The notes below the pieces were generated by a model, which did not search any database, had not been told where the DNA came from, and saw only the letters and a list, made by a program, of their open reading frames with translations. From Thermoplasmata archaeon (GTDB lineage Archaea; Thermoplasmatota; Thermoplasmata; Thermoplasmatales; Thermoplasmataceae), in the NCBI GenBank assembly GCA_021797265.1, contig JAJZZZ010000076.1, forward strand, positions 1 to 7,217: a DNA stretch of 7,217 nucleotides, given 5' to 3'. The position numbers and the translations under genes are program-made. Each line of letters opens with the position of its first letter. Position 1 is the first letter of the stretch. Below are positions 1 through 5,542 of the stretch, piece by piece.

Positions 1-1
1 T

Positions 2-814
2 GCGTTCTTTTCCCACGGAGATTTCGATGCAGTCTACATAGCATCCCCTAATTTTCTGCATTACGAGCAGGCGAGGCTGTCCATGGAGAACGGCAAGGAT
101 GTGCTGCTCGAGAAACAGATGACTCTGAGCAATGGCGATGCCTCAGACCTGGTGGGGATATCTGCTGAAACCGGACGCCATCTGGCAGTAGGTTTCCATA
201 TGAGATTCCATCCTGCCATTATTGAAATGAGAAGCATGGTCTCCAGCGGTAAATTCGGGAAAATCACAATGATTCTTGGTACATGGGGCGGCCTATCGCA
301 GGGAGCATCGGATAATCCGGATCGCAGATGGTGGACTGAGGATGAAAAGGTAGGTGGCGGATCCGTGATGGGGACTGGCGTCCACGTTCTTGACACCATT
401 AATTTTCTGCTGGGTTCCCGCCCGGATAAAATCTCAGCATATCGCCAGCCGGCAAAAGCAGTAATTGACATCACTGAAACAATATCAATGGAATATGGCA
501 GTATTATTGCACAAGCGGTCTCTTCCAGAGCTATGAAGCATCCCAGAAATGATCTGGTTGTTTATGGCACAGAAACAACTGCTGTGGCCAGGGATGTCTT
601 TTCAACAACAGTAAATTCCGATCTGGAAATCGATGGAAAAGTTACCAGGACATTCAGGAATGGGAATATGTATGAGGATGAGGTCCGTGCTTTTGTTGAA
701 ATGGTGAAAGGTGAGAAATCCACCATAGCCACCGTGAAAGATGGTGAAGTGGTGGTAAAAACTGTGAACGCGGCTTATCTTTCGGATACAACGGGAAAGA
801 TAACAACCCTCTGA
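2..814 (+). CDS. Gfo/Idh/MocA-family NAD(P)-dependent oxidoreductase, 5' truncated
   Basis: The reading frame is open from base 2, and the residues before the first ATG (83) fit the family (AVYIASPNFLHYEQA), so the gene starts outside the window and most of its N-terminal Rossmann domain is missing. What remains is the end of that domain, including the EKx motif that holds the family's catalytic lysine (LLEKQMTLS), then the C-terminal alpha/beta domain with FHMRFHPAI and the conserved GGGSVMGTGVHVLDTINFLLG-like stretch, whose histidine normally contacts substrate. Enzymes of this family oxidise or reduce sugars, inositols and related polyols with NAD(H) or NADP(H) in the cytosol; the substrate cannot be told from this fragment. 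One oddity is EKQ where most members have EKP. The gene ends in TGA and converges with the minus-strand gene 29 bases on, with a hairpin between. Family assignment is firm; specificity is open. Confidence 0.9.
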   Translation, partial: AFFSHGDFDAVYIASPNFLHYEQARLSMENGKDVLLEKQMTLSNGDASDLVGISAETGRHLAVGFHMRFHPAIIEMRSMVSSGKFGKITMILGTWGGLSQGASDNPDRRWWTEDEKVGGGSVMGTGVHVLDTINFLLGSRPDKISAYRQPAKAVIDITETISMEYGSIIAQAVSSRAMKHPRNDLVVYGTETTAVARDVFSTTVNSDLEIDGKVTRTFRNGNMYEDEVRAFVEMVKGEKSTIATVKDGEVVVKTVNAAYLSDTTGKITTL

Positions 815-815
815 T

Positions 816-850
816 AGCCTGATTGGAGTGTTAGTAACCTCCCTCAGGCT
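816..850 (+). terminator. Hairpin between convergent genes, probable terminator
   Basis: A 7-bp outer stem, AGCCTGA (816-822) with TCAGGCT (844-850), encloses an inner stem GGAG (825-828) with CTCC (839-842) and GTT (830-832) with AAC (836-838), leaving a 3-base loop and only small bulges. On the plus strand it starts one base after the oxidoreductase stop codon and runs into TTTT at 850-853. It overlaps the stop codon of the minus-strand gene. It fits a shared, possibly bidirectional transcription end. Archaeal termination usually depends on T tracts more than on hairpins, so the role is inferred. Confidence 0.5.
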
Positions 851-1323
851 TTTGACACCTTTGCTGCCCTGTATGCGAGCGCAAGCCTGAGGAACGGCAA
901 TCCCTGAAATCGGCCAACACTGAATCCCTTTGAGAATCTGTCGACCCGTGACATTCTCACAAACCAGAACATCATGAAGCGCACATACTGCATGGCTTCG
1001 AAAATCTTTGCAGTGTCTGGAGACCTGCTTTCAGCAAGAAGTTTGCCCATATCCTGCTCCGTCTCAGGACCCATGCATAGATCAATGAGGAACTGATGTG
1101 ATGGTGCTGGTTTGCCGGAAACAACTGAATCGGACAGATCGCTCACAAATTTCATCATTTTCCTGTAATTTTGTGAAAAATTACTGTCAGAAAGAGCCAG
1201 TTCAGCAAGTCTTGCAGAGAGCAGATTGGAATTCATGAAATACATCTCCACATCAGAATCGTAACTCTCAACCGAGTTAGAAATGGCACATTCAAAGGTC
1301 GGAAACTTCAGATTATCTTCCAT
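844..1323 (-). CDS. Hypothetical protein, 159 residues, family not recognised
   Basis: I do not recognise this protein. It reads as a soluble, mostly helical polypeptide with no signal peptide and no clear membrane span. The N-terminal third is acidic (NSVESYDSDVEMYF); a middle region carries a Pro/Ser-rich turn (SGKPAPSHQ); the C-terminal third is rich in Met, Phe and Arg (YVRFMMFWFVRMSRVDRF) and ends basic. Cysteines lie near residues 12 and 83, with no metal-binding spacing. The start ATG at 1323-1321 is supported by a TATA-like TTTAATA on the minus strand about 25 bases upstream, which would give a leaderless mRNA. It is transcribed divergently from the sulfur transporter operon, with 183 bases between the two starts, so co-regulation is possible but not shown. 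Full-length frame, sensible codon use and a well-placed promoter argue that it is real. Confidence 0.7.
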   Translation of the reverse strand: MEDNLKFPTFECAISNSVESYDSDVEMYFMNSNLLSARLAELALSDSNFSQNYRKMMKFVSDLSDSVVSGKPAPSHQFLIDLCMGPETEQDMGKLLAESRSPDTAKIFEAMQYVRFMMFWFVRMSRVDRFSKGFSVGRFQGLPFLRLALAYRAAKVSKA

Positions 1324-1344
1324 GACTGACTAAAACAATCTGCC

Positions 1345-1351
1345 TATTAAA
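1345..1351 (-). promoter_or_regulatory. TATA box for the 844-1323 gene
   Basis: Read on the minus strand the sequence is GTGTTTAATAGG, with TTTAATA as the TATA element. Its centre is about 25 bases before the ATG at 1323, the archaeal TATA-to-start-site distance, so the message should be leaderless. There is no Shine-Dalgarno sequence in front of the start. Confidence 0.45.
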
Positions 1352-1444
1352 CACATCTTCTTGTCTTTGCATTTCTGGATGCCCTTCAAATACCATGTCT
1401 CAAAAACATGAGTGAAAATCATTTAAAAGTCAAATTGTATGAAA

Positions 1445-1461
1445 TATGATAAATAATCATA
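1445..1461. promoter_or_regulatory. Inverted repeat upstream of the transporter TATA box, candidate operator
   Basis: TATGAT (1445-1450) and ATCATA (1456-1461) form a perfect 6-bp inverted repeat with a 5-base spacer, just upstream of the TATA element of the YeeE/YedE gene. Position and symmetry suit a dimeric DNA-binding regulator, but the region is very AT-rich and symmetry by chance is possible. No regulator gene is visible in the window. Confidence 0.3.
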
Positions 1462-1470
1462 AATGGGAAT

Positions 1471-1482
1471 ATGTATATACAT
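1471..1482 (+). promoter_or_regulatory. Palindromic TATA region of the sulfur transporter operon
   Basis: ATGTATATACAT is a perfect 12-bp palindrome that contains the likely TATA element (GTATATAC, 1473-1480). The element's centre lies about 30 bases before the ATG at 1507, giving a leaderless or nearly leaderless transcript. A further inverted repeat, TGTAA (1486-1490) with TTACA (1502-1506), fills the space between the box and the start codon. The palindrome also contains an ATG (1471) that is in frame with the transporter but is probably not used. Confidence 0.45.
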
Positions 1483-1506
1483 CCATGTAATTATATATTG
1501 GTTACA

Positions 1507-2727
1507 ATGACAATAACTGTTACTGCTCCTCTATGGATTGGTATCTTCATTGGTGCCATTATAGGGGGATTTGCTGAACTGTGGGGAATATCAAATGCGG
1601 ATGTTCTCCTGAAGCTGTCCAAATGGGAGGACCGGCTCTTCATAAACTGCATTGCAATTGCAATCGGTGTTGGTGCGGTACTTCTCTATGGGCTCTCAGC
1701 TTTGGGTCTGGGTTTTCACTTTGGCATAAAGCCAGACTACGTGATAGGTGTAGCGCTAGGTGGAATTATCTTCGGAGTAGGCATTGCAATATCCGGGTAT
1801 GTCCCCGGTACTGAGTGGATGGCTCTGGGCGAAGGAAGAAGGGAGGCAGTTTACGCCGTCGCCGGTGGACTTCTTGGGGCAGCCTCATGGACTCTCCTGT
1901 ACCAGACCTCTGCAGGCCAGTGGCTTATCAAGACCTACAATTTTGGGCAGATATATCTGGGCGGGAAGGTTGGAACTGACCTGAGGATCGGCTTCCTGAT
2001 TTCAATTGGATGGCTGGCATTGATGATCGGTATTGCATATTTCCTGCCAAGGTACAAGGGTGGAAAGAGCTGCGTTTACATAGGAACGCATAAAAACTAC
2101 CAGATGCCTGGACCGGAGCTGGCGGAACACAAAGAAGCCACGGAGACCCTCATAGAGGGCAGTGCTATGCCAATCGGCCCTGACGATAAACTGGCAAAGA
2201 ACGCCAACCAGCACTGGGCACCCAACAACAACCTAAGATGGTTGCTAACCTTCGTGGGTGCAATCATCGGCGCAGTTGTTGTTCTTGAAATGTTCCTGCA
2301 CCAGATATTTGGTGAATCCACAACCTACAGCTGGATGGTGGGATACCTCTGGCTTCCTACGTACAACTACAGCAAGCTTGTCTTCTCAACAATAGGATGG
2401 GAGCCATTCAGCGATATAGGCACACTGTTAGGGGCCTTCATTGCCTCAATATTCGTCTCAAGGAGGTTTCAGGCCTTCAACAAATGGGTGCCAAAGACAT
2501 GGAAGAAGAGATTCGGTGACAGTGAAATAAAGAGAGCACTTGGTGTATTCGGTGGATCGTTTCTGGTATTATTCGGTGCACGAATGGCCGATGGCTGTGC
2601 TTCCGGGCACATACTGAGCGGTGACCTGCAGATGGCTGTCAGCAGCATAGAATTCTTCGTATTCGTGGCAATCAGCCTTCTAATCACGGGCTGGTTCATA
2701 TACTCCAGAAAAGCAGGGAGGAGTTAA
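1507..2727 (+). CDS. YeeE/YedE-family sulfur-compound (thiosulfate-type) transporter, two-half fusion
   Basis: This is a polytopic membrane protein of about 406 residues with two homologous halves. The first half resembles the DUF6691 type, with the GISNADVLLKLSKWEDRLF region and a G-Y-V-P-G-T loop (residues about 97-102). The second ends in the YeeE signature G-C-A-S-G-H (363-368). Characterised YeeE (TsuA) proteins pass thiosulfate through the membrane along cysteine-containing loops; substrate identity here is inferred from family only. Cys364 is kept, but the first-half position that is usually a cysteine (CPGT) is Val99; other cysteines are at 48 and 189. A hydrophilic stretch of some 50 residues (about 190-240) joins the halves. 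I chose ATG 1507 over the in-frame ATG 1471 because the extra 12 residues are translated promoter. The next gene starts 2 bases after the stop, so the genes are probably one operon. Confidence 0.88.
   Translation: MTITVTAPLWIGIFIGAIIGGFAELWGISNADVLLKLSKWEDRLFINCIAIAIGVGAVLLYGLSALGLGFHFGIKPDYVIGVALGGIIFGVGIAISGYVPGTEWMALGEGRREAVYAVAGGLLGAASWTLLYQTSAGQWLIKTYNFGQIYLGGKVGTDLRIGFLISIGWLALMIGIAYFLPRYKGGKSCVYIGTHKNYQMPGPELAEHKEATETLIEGSAMPIGPDDKLAKNANQHWAPNNNLRWLLTFVGAIIGAVVVLEMFLHQIFGESTTYSWMVGYLWLPTYNYSKLVFSTIGWEPFSDIGTLLGAFIASIFVSRRFQAFNKWVPKTWKKRFGDSEIKRALGVFGGSFLVLFGARMADGCASGHILSGDLQMAVSSIEFFVFVAISLLITGWFIYSRKAGRS
2716..2723 (+). promoter_or_regulatory. Ribosome binding site for the small membrane protein
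   Basis: GGGAGGAG, a near-perfect anti-16S match, lies inside the last codons of the transporter gene and ends 6 bases before the ATG at 2730. It fixes the start of the next gene and marks it as internal to a polycistronic message. Confidence 0.7.
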
Positions 2728-2729
2728 AA

Positions 2730-2966
2730 ATGGAAGAGAAGAAGTCGGAAAGGAAAAGTGAAAGAGGAATCAAGAGCTTTGCAGGGCTCATGTCCCTGCT
2801 GGTGGTGGTTGTTGCGGCACTGACGGTCAGGGGATACAATGGTTACGATCCAAATCCCAACTCGGTTGCAATAACCGGTTTTGTCGTGATCGTGGCATTG
2901 CTCCTTACAGCAGTATGGTACCGCACCAAGTATCCGGGATACTCCAACGACGGAACGGAGGATTGA
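2730..2966 (+). CDS. Small two-helix membrane protein in the sulfur transport operon
   Basis: This 78-residue protein has a highly charged Lys/Glu/Arg N-terminus (about residues 2-15), a first hydrophobic helix (about 17-34, FAGLMSLLVVVVAALTV), a short polar loop with GYNGYDPNPN, a second helix (about 47-65) and a hydrophilic acidic tail. By the positive-inside rule both ends should be cytoplasmic and the Asn/Pro/Tyr loop outside. I recognise no family and it has no cysteine, so a direct sulfur-carrier role is unlikely. It is locked between the transporter (2-base gap, strong Shine-Dalgarno) and the DsrE-like gene, whose ribosome binding site overlaps its 3' end. Context suggests an accessory or stabilising subunit of the transporter, or a membrane anchor for the relay protein; that is inference. 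Alternatively it is an unrelated passenger. It is very likely a real gene. Confidence 0.8.
   Translation: MEEKKSERKSERGIKSFAGLMSLLVVVVAALTVRGYNGYDPNPNSVAITGFVVIVALLLTAVWYRTKYPGYSNDGTED
2957..2961 (+). promoter_or_regulatory. Ribosome binding site for the DsrE-like gene
   Basis: GGAGG lies near the end of the small membrane-protein gene. It is 9 bases before an ACG codon at 2971 and 24 bases before the first canonical start, GTG 2986. The spacing therefore favours initiation upstream of the GTG; the equivalent spacing for the preceding gene is 8 bases. Confidence 0.5.
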
Positions 2967-2985
2967 GGAAACGACAAAAATTCTC

Positions 2986-3318
2986 GTGCTCCTTCTTACG
3001 GGGAAGGAAAATATCCATGCGGAGATGGTGGCCTTCAACTTTGCCATAAATGCGGTGAAGAACGCCCACAGCACCCTGGAGTTCCTATTTCTGGGCAGGG
3101 GTGTTCAGGCATTGAATTCCAGGCAGAAAAATTCTCCTCAGTTCCTTGAGCAGATCGAAGGATTGAGGAAAACCGGCTGCACTGTGAAGGCATGCAAGGT
3201 GAGCCTGGAATCAGAGGGACTTGATGAATCCAGTATTTTTGGGAATATTGATCTCGTCCTGGGCGGAGTGGAGGTCGACTCAAAAATTGAGGAAGGATTC
3301 ACTGTTATTTCCTTCTAA
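2986..3318 (+). CDS. DsrE/DsrF-like sulfur-relay family protein
   Basis: A small cytosolic alpha/beta protein of the DsrE family, whose members (DsrE, TusD, YchN-like) take part in persulfide transfer, usually as homo- or hetero-oligomers. Seen in the sequence: an opening beta strand (ILVLLLTGKEN), an AVNFA-like helix (FNFAINAVKNA), a second strand (LEFLFLGRGVQAL), a helix, then GCTVKACKVSLESEGL, where the second cysteine (Cys70 counted from the GTG) sits at the usual sulfur-carrying position, and a final GGVEVDSKIEEGFTVISF segment. Coordinates use GTG 2986, the first canonical start, but the frame is open further upstream and the residues TKILV just before it look like native first-strand sequence. 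An ACG at 2971 stands where ATG would be expected (115 residues). It is third in the operon after the transporter, which supports a role in receiving imported sulfur. The family call is strong; the partner is unknown. Confidence 0.85.
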   Translation: MLLLTGKENIHAEMVAFNFAINAVKNAHSTLEFLFLGRGVQALNSRQKNSPQFLEQIEGLRKTGCTVKACKVSLESEGLDESSIFGNIDLVLGGVEVDSKIEEGFTVISF

Positions 3319-3398
3319 ATTTATCATTTCTCTTCCCTTTATTCAGCAGTCGCACATGAACACAGTTTCATTCCTGGCGGTGTCAGGCCTTTTCCATA

Positions 3399-3407
3399 TT
3401 TTATAAT
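3399..3407 (+). promoter_or_regulatory. TATA box of the adenine methyltransferase gene
   Basis: TTTTATAAT lies in an AT-rich segment that follows the DsrE-like gene. A start site about 26 bases from its centre falls near 3428-3432, which would make GTG 3429 leaderless, or leave a leader of about 8 bases before ATG 3438. A Shine-Dalgarno-like GAGGTGA at 3410-3416 would then lie outside the mRNA from this promoter. Confidence 0.4.
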
Positions 3408-3437
3408 AAGAGGTGAGCAATGACCTGAGTGCCGTTG

Positions 3438-4322
3438 ATGAGTATCATAAGGATTATGAAATATCCAGGATCGAAAGTAGCCATTGTGCCTGACATTGTG
3501 TCGGAGTTCCGCAGATCCGGAATGCAAAGGTTTGTGGATGTTTTTGGAGGATCCGGACTTGTGTCACTGAACATTGGGACCAAGGAGATCGTGTACAATG
3601 AAATTGATAAGGACCTTGTTTCGCTTTATCGCATAATCAAGTCAAGGCCTGATGATCTGTACAGGCTGTTGCTATTGTCCCTGCCTGACCAGTTTGCAAA
3701 GGAATTCCCAGATAATTTCAGGAACCTGGGTAAAATTCCGGCGGACATGGCACATGGAAAGGGGGAGAGTACGGGACTTAAGGGGGAAAGGATACGTAAG
3801 CTCAGGTATGCACTGTCCCGGCGTGACGATGATGGACTTGCCATTGACAGGGAGCTTGCTGGAGCGTACAGGACACTGTTCAGATCCATCACCAGCTTCG
3901 GAGGGCGCGGCGATACTTATGCCACAGGAAAGGAGAAGGGTGCCTTCAGTTTCTTCCTGAGAGTGGTATCTGATTTTGGGAACATAAGCAGCAGCGTGCG
4001 AAACTGGAAAATTGAGCGTAGGGACTTCCGGGAGATCTTTCGTATTTACGATTCCCCCTTGACATTCTTCTATCTGGATCCGCCATATCCCGGAAAGGAC
4101 TGGTATGGTTACAATTTTTCACCGCAGGATTTCAAGGAACTTGCAGGCATCCTGGGTAGCATTCACGGAAAATATTTCCTGAGCCTTAACAACTCGGACG
4201 ACTACATAACATCCATGTTTGGCGAGCCAAGGAGGACTAAATCCTTTATCAACCAGAATGCAGGCAAGCATCCTGAAGGGAATCTATACAGGGATTTTGC
4301 TTATTTTTCCAATGTAGCCTGA
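3438..4322 (+). CDS. D12-class DNA adenine N6-methyltransferase, orphan
   Basis: The protein transfers a methyl group from S-adenosylmethionine to N6 of adenine in DNA. It has the class alpha motif order: motif X KYPGSK near the N-terminus, motif I VDVFGGSGLVSLN (AdoMet binding, FGGSG about residues 36-40), a variable region of about 170 residues that would hold the target recognition domain, and the catalytic motif IV DPPY (about 214-217). This is the arrangement of Dam, DpnM and MboI-type enzymes; the target (GATC in many of these) is not readable from sequence. About 294 residues is normal for the family. The start is uncertain: GTG 3429, ATG 3438 and ATG 3456 are all in frame, and the last begins exactly at MKYPGSK. 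No endonuclease gene lies next to it, so it looks like an orphan used for regulation, host protection or inherited from a virus. It converges with the next minus-strand gene. Confidence 0.9.
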   Translation: MSIIRIMKYPGSKVAIVPDIVSEFRRSGMQRFVDVFGGSGLVSLNIGTKEIVYNEIDKDLVSLYRIIKSRPDDLYRLLLLSLPDQFAKEFPDNFRNLGKIPADMAHGKGESTGLKGERIRKLRYALSRRDDDGLAIDRELAGAYRTLFRSITSFGGRGDTYATGKEKGAFSFFLRVVSDFGNISSSVRNWKIERRDFREIFRIYDSPLTFFYLDPPYPGKDWYGYNFSPQDFKELAGILGSIHGKYFLSLNNSDDYITSMFGEPRRTKSFINQNAGKHPEGNLYRDFAYFSNVA

Positions 4323-4333
4323 GAAATGGATGC

Positions 4334-4356
4334 AGCAGGAATCAATTCTTCCTGTT
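4334..4356. terminator. Hairpin between convergent genes, possible terminator
   Basis: AGCAGGAA (4334-4341) pairs with TTCCTGTT (4349-4356), 8 bp including one G-U pair, around a 7-base loop. It follows the methyltransferase stop codon by 11 bases and overlaps the last codons of the minus-strand gene ending at 4342. It has no strong T tract, so a termination role is only suggested by its position, which mirrors the hairpin at 816-850. Confidence 0.35.
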
Positions 4357-4857
4357 ATCCTTCCCCATGAAGGAGCCAACAGCCAGCACTATGAATGAAG
4401 CAATGATGACTGAAATGCCCACCACTATTACTGTGCTCAGAATGTTTGCCAGGCCCGGATCGGTCTGTACACTGTAAAGAGGATTGACCTGCTGGGGGGA
4501 ATCTGCAGGGAAGTACACCACATAGTAAGTGCCGGATGGGAGGTTGGTGTAGATTGATTCAGTATTGTTTGTCAGGTTCAGCGTCCTGGCAGGCGAGAGG
4601 CCCACAACGAAGGCGTTGGTATAATTTATGACATCGATACCTGAACTGTTCACCACAAATGCACCGGAGCCAAGAACTGAGAGGACATAGCTGGAATTTA
4701 TGCTGAGAGGGGGGGAAACATATCTCCCGGAGCCACTGGGAGCAAAACTGTCACTTCCGTGCGTCAGGGAGGACGATTCCTGCGTCCCAAGAGCGACCAT
4801 GAGGCTGCCTGCAACCAACAGCACTGCAAAGATAGCAATGAGCGCTTTTTTCACCAT
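4342..4857 (-). CDS. Membrane-anchored extracytoplasmic protein, probably N-glycosylated
   Basis: I recognise no family. The 171-residue protein starts MVKK followed by a hydrophobic segment (about residues 4-23), either a signal peptide or a first membrane anchor. It then has an outward-facing domain of about 110 residues rich in Ser, Gly, Thr and Tyr, with beta-like strands (TYYVVYFPAD) and five N-glycosylation sequons at Asn54, 70, 78, 94 and 97. A second helix (about 139-164, ILSTVIVVGISVIIASFIVLAVG) and a short basic tail KDNRKN follow. The layout suits a surface-exposed protein held by one or two helices; glycosylated surface proteins are typical of wall-less archaea. A Shine-Dalgarno GGAGTGAT (forward 4864-4871) precedes the start. 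No clear TATA box lies in front and the upstream gene ends 57 bases away, so the two are probably co-transcribed. Confidence 0.8.
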   Translation of the reverse strand: MVKKALIAIFAVLLVAGSLMVALGTQESSSLTHGSDSFAPSGSGRYVSPPLSINSSYVLSVLGSGAFVVNSSGIDVINYTNAFVVGLSPARTLNLTNNTESIYTNLPSGTYYVVYFPADSPQQVNPLYSVQTDPGLANILSTVIVVGISVIIASFIVLAVGSFMGKDNRKN

Positions 4858-4914
4858 GTAAATATCACTCCTTCTGGAATTTCATTCTGCCGTTCCTTCA
4901 CACACAATGAGATT

Positions 4915-5343
4915 TCACTTGCTGGCACTTCTGAGTACAGAAAGCTGGAAATCGTATATCCTCCGGAGCTCCGTCCCGGGCATCACCGCAACTGAATCGC
5001 TATGGAAGTCAGCCTCCACTTCCTTCTTGGGATGCAGCCCCATCACTGTGAATCCAACTGTCTCCGCATTCTTGATGGTTTCATCGTCAGGTATTTCTTC
5101 AAACACGCCTAATTTACCGTCCGGCATCTTTGCCTCAACAAAGCCGAAAGACACCACATACTTGTCGTTTCCAGAGGAATATTCTACATTATCCATGTCA
5201 GTAGCTGAAAGGTCATTCAGCAGAATTTTAACTATATTTTCTGAGAGCAGTTTTGCCTCGCTGACTTCACGGACGTCCACCAGTTCATCCAGATCCTTCT
5301 TGGCCTTTTGCTCTGCTTCCTCGAGATCATGCTTCATGTCCAT
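4915..5343 (-). CDS. Hypothetical acidic protein with helical N-terminus
   Basis: I do not recognise this family. From ATG 5343 the protein has 142 residues, begins with a charged helix that could form a short coiled coil (KHDLEEAEQKAKKDLDELV), and continues as a mixed alpha/beta, strongly acidic domain (KYVVSFGFVEAKMPDGKL, EEIPDDETIKNAETVGFTVMG) ending in RRIYDFQLSVLRSASK. There is no signal peptide, membrane span or cysteine in this form, so it is probably cytosolic. The frame is open back to an ATG at 5439, but those first 28 residues include translated promoter. ATG 5355 (MGNN) is the main alternative. A TATA-like element about 27 bases before 5343 supports a leaderless message. It lies ahead of the surface-protein gene on the same strand, suggesting a two-gene operon. 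Function is unknown. Confidence 0.72.
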   Translation of the reverse strand: MDMKHDLEEAEQKAKKDLDELVDVREVSEAKLLSENIVKILLNDLSATDMDNVEYSSGNDKYVVSFGFVEAKMPDGKLGVFEEIPDDETIKNAETVGFTVMGLHPKKEVEADFHSDSVAVMPGTELRRIYDFQLSVLRSASK

Positions 5344-5364
5344 ATTATTCCCCATATGTGATGT

Positions 5365-5377
5365 GCATAAAGATTTA
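5365..5377 (-). promoter_or_regulatory. TATA-like element for the 5343-4342 gene pair
   Basis: On the minus strand this reads TAAATCTTTATGC. The distance from its centre to ATG 5343 is about 27 bases, consistent with a leaderless start there and less consistent with starts at 5355 or 5439. It is the main reason for choosing 5343. Confidence 0.4.
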
Positions 5378-5542
5378 ACCCATTGGCCCCAGATTTGAAC
5401 ATGTCTGACTAAAACCTGATTATCCTGGGATATCTGCATCCCCTGAATTTTTCCCTGAATGGTAATGCTGCAGTTGCGAAATAATGCTGAACAGGAAGTC
5501 CATTGAAAGCCCAGACTATTTCTGCATTATAGAAGGAATGAG

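Noticed and set aside
61..474. 137-codon open frame on the minus strand
   Set aside because: It is antisense to the conserved oxidoreductase motifs and has no family-like features.
1471..1506. N-terminal extension of the transporter from ATG 1471
   Set aside because: The 12 extra residues are translation of the palindromic TATA region; the family-like hydrophobic start follows ATG 1507, which fits leaderless spacing.
2971..3318. DsrE-like gene as a pseudogene
   Set aside because: The rest of the frame is intact with all expected family features and a good ribosome binding site; only the start codon is atypical, so a non-AUG or downstream GTG start is more likely.
3429..4341. Complete restriction-modification system
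   Set aside because: No endonuclease or specificity gene is found on either side; the flanking genes are a DsrE-like protein and a surface protein.
4907..5398. 163-codon open frame on the plus strand rich in Ser and Phe
   Set aside because: It lies antisense to the 4915-5343 gene, has low-complexity composition (TSRTSTSSSRSFLAFCSASS) typical of a reverse-strand shadow, and has no promoter or ribosome binding site.
5344..5439. N-terminal extension of the 4915-5343 gene back to ATG 5439
   Set aside because: The extension covers the TATA-like element at 5365-5377, and its sequence is unlike the acidic helical protein that follows.
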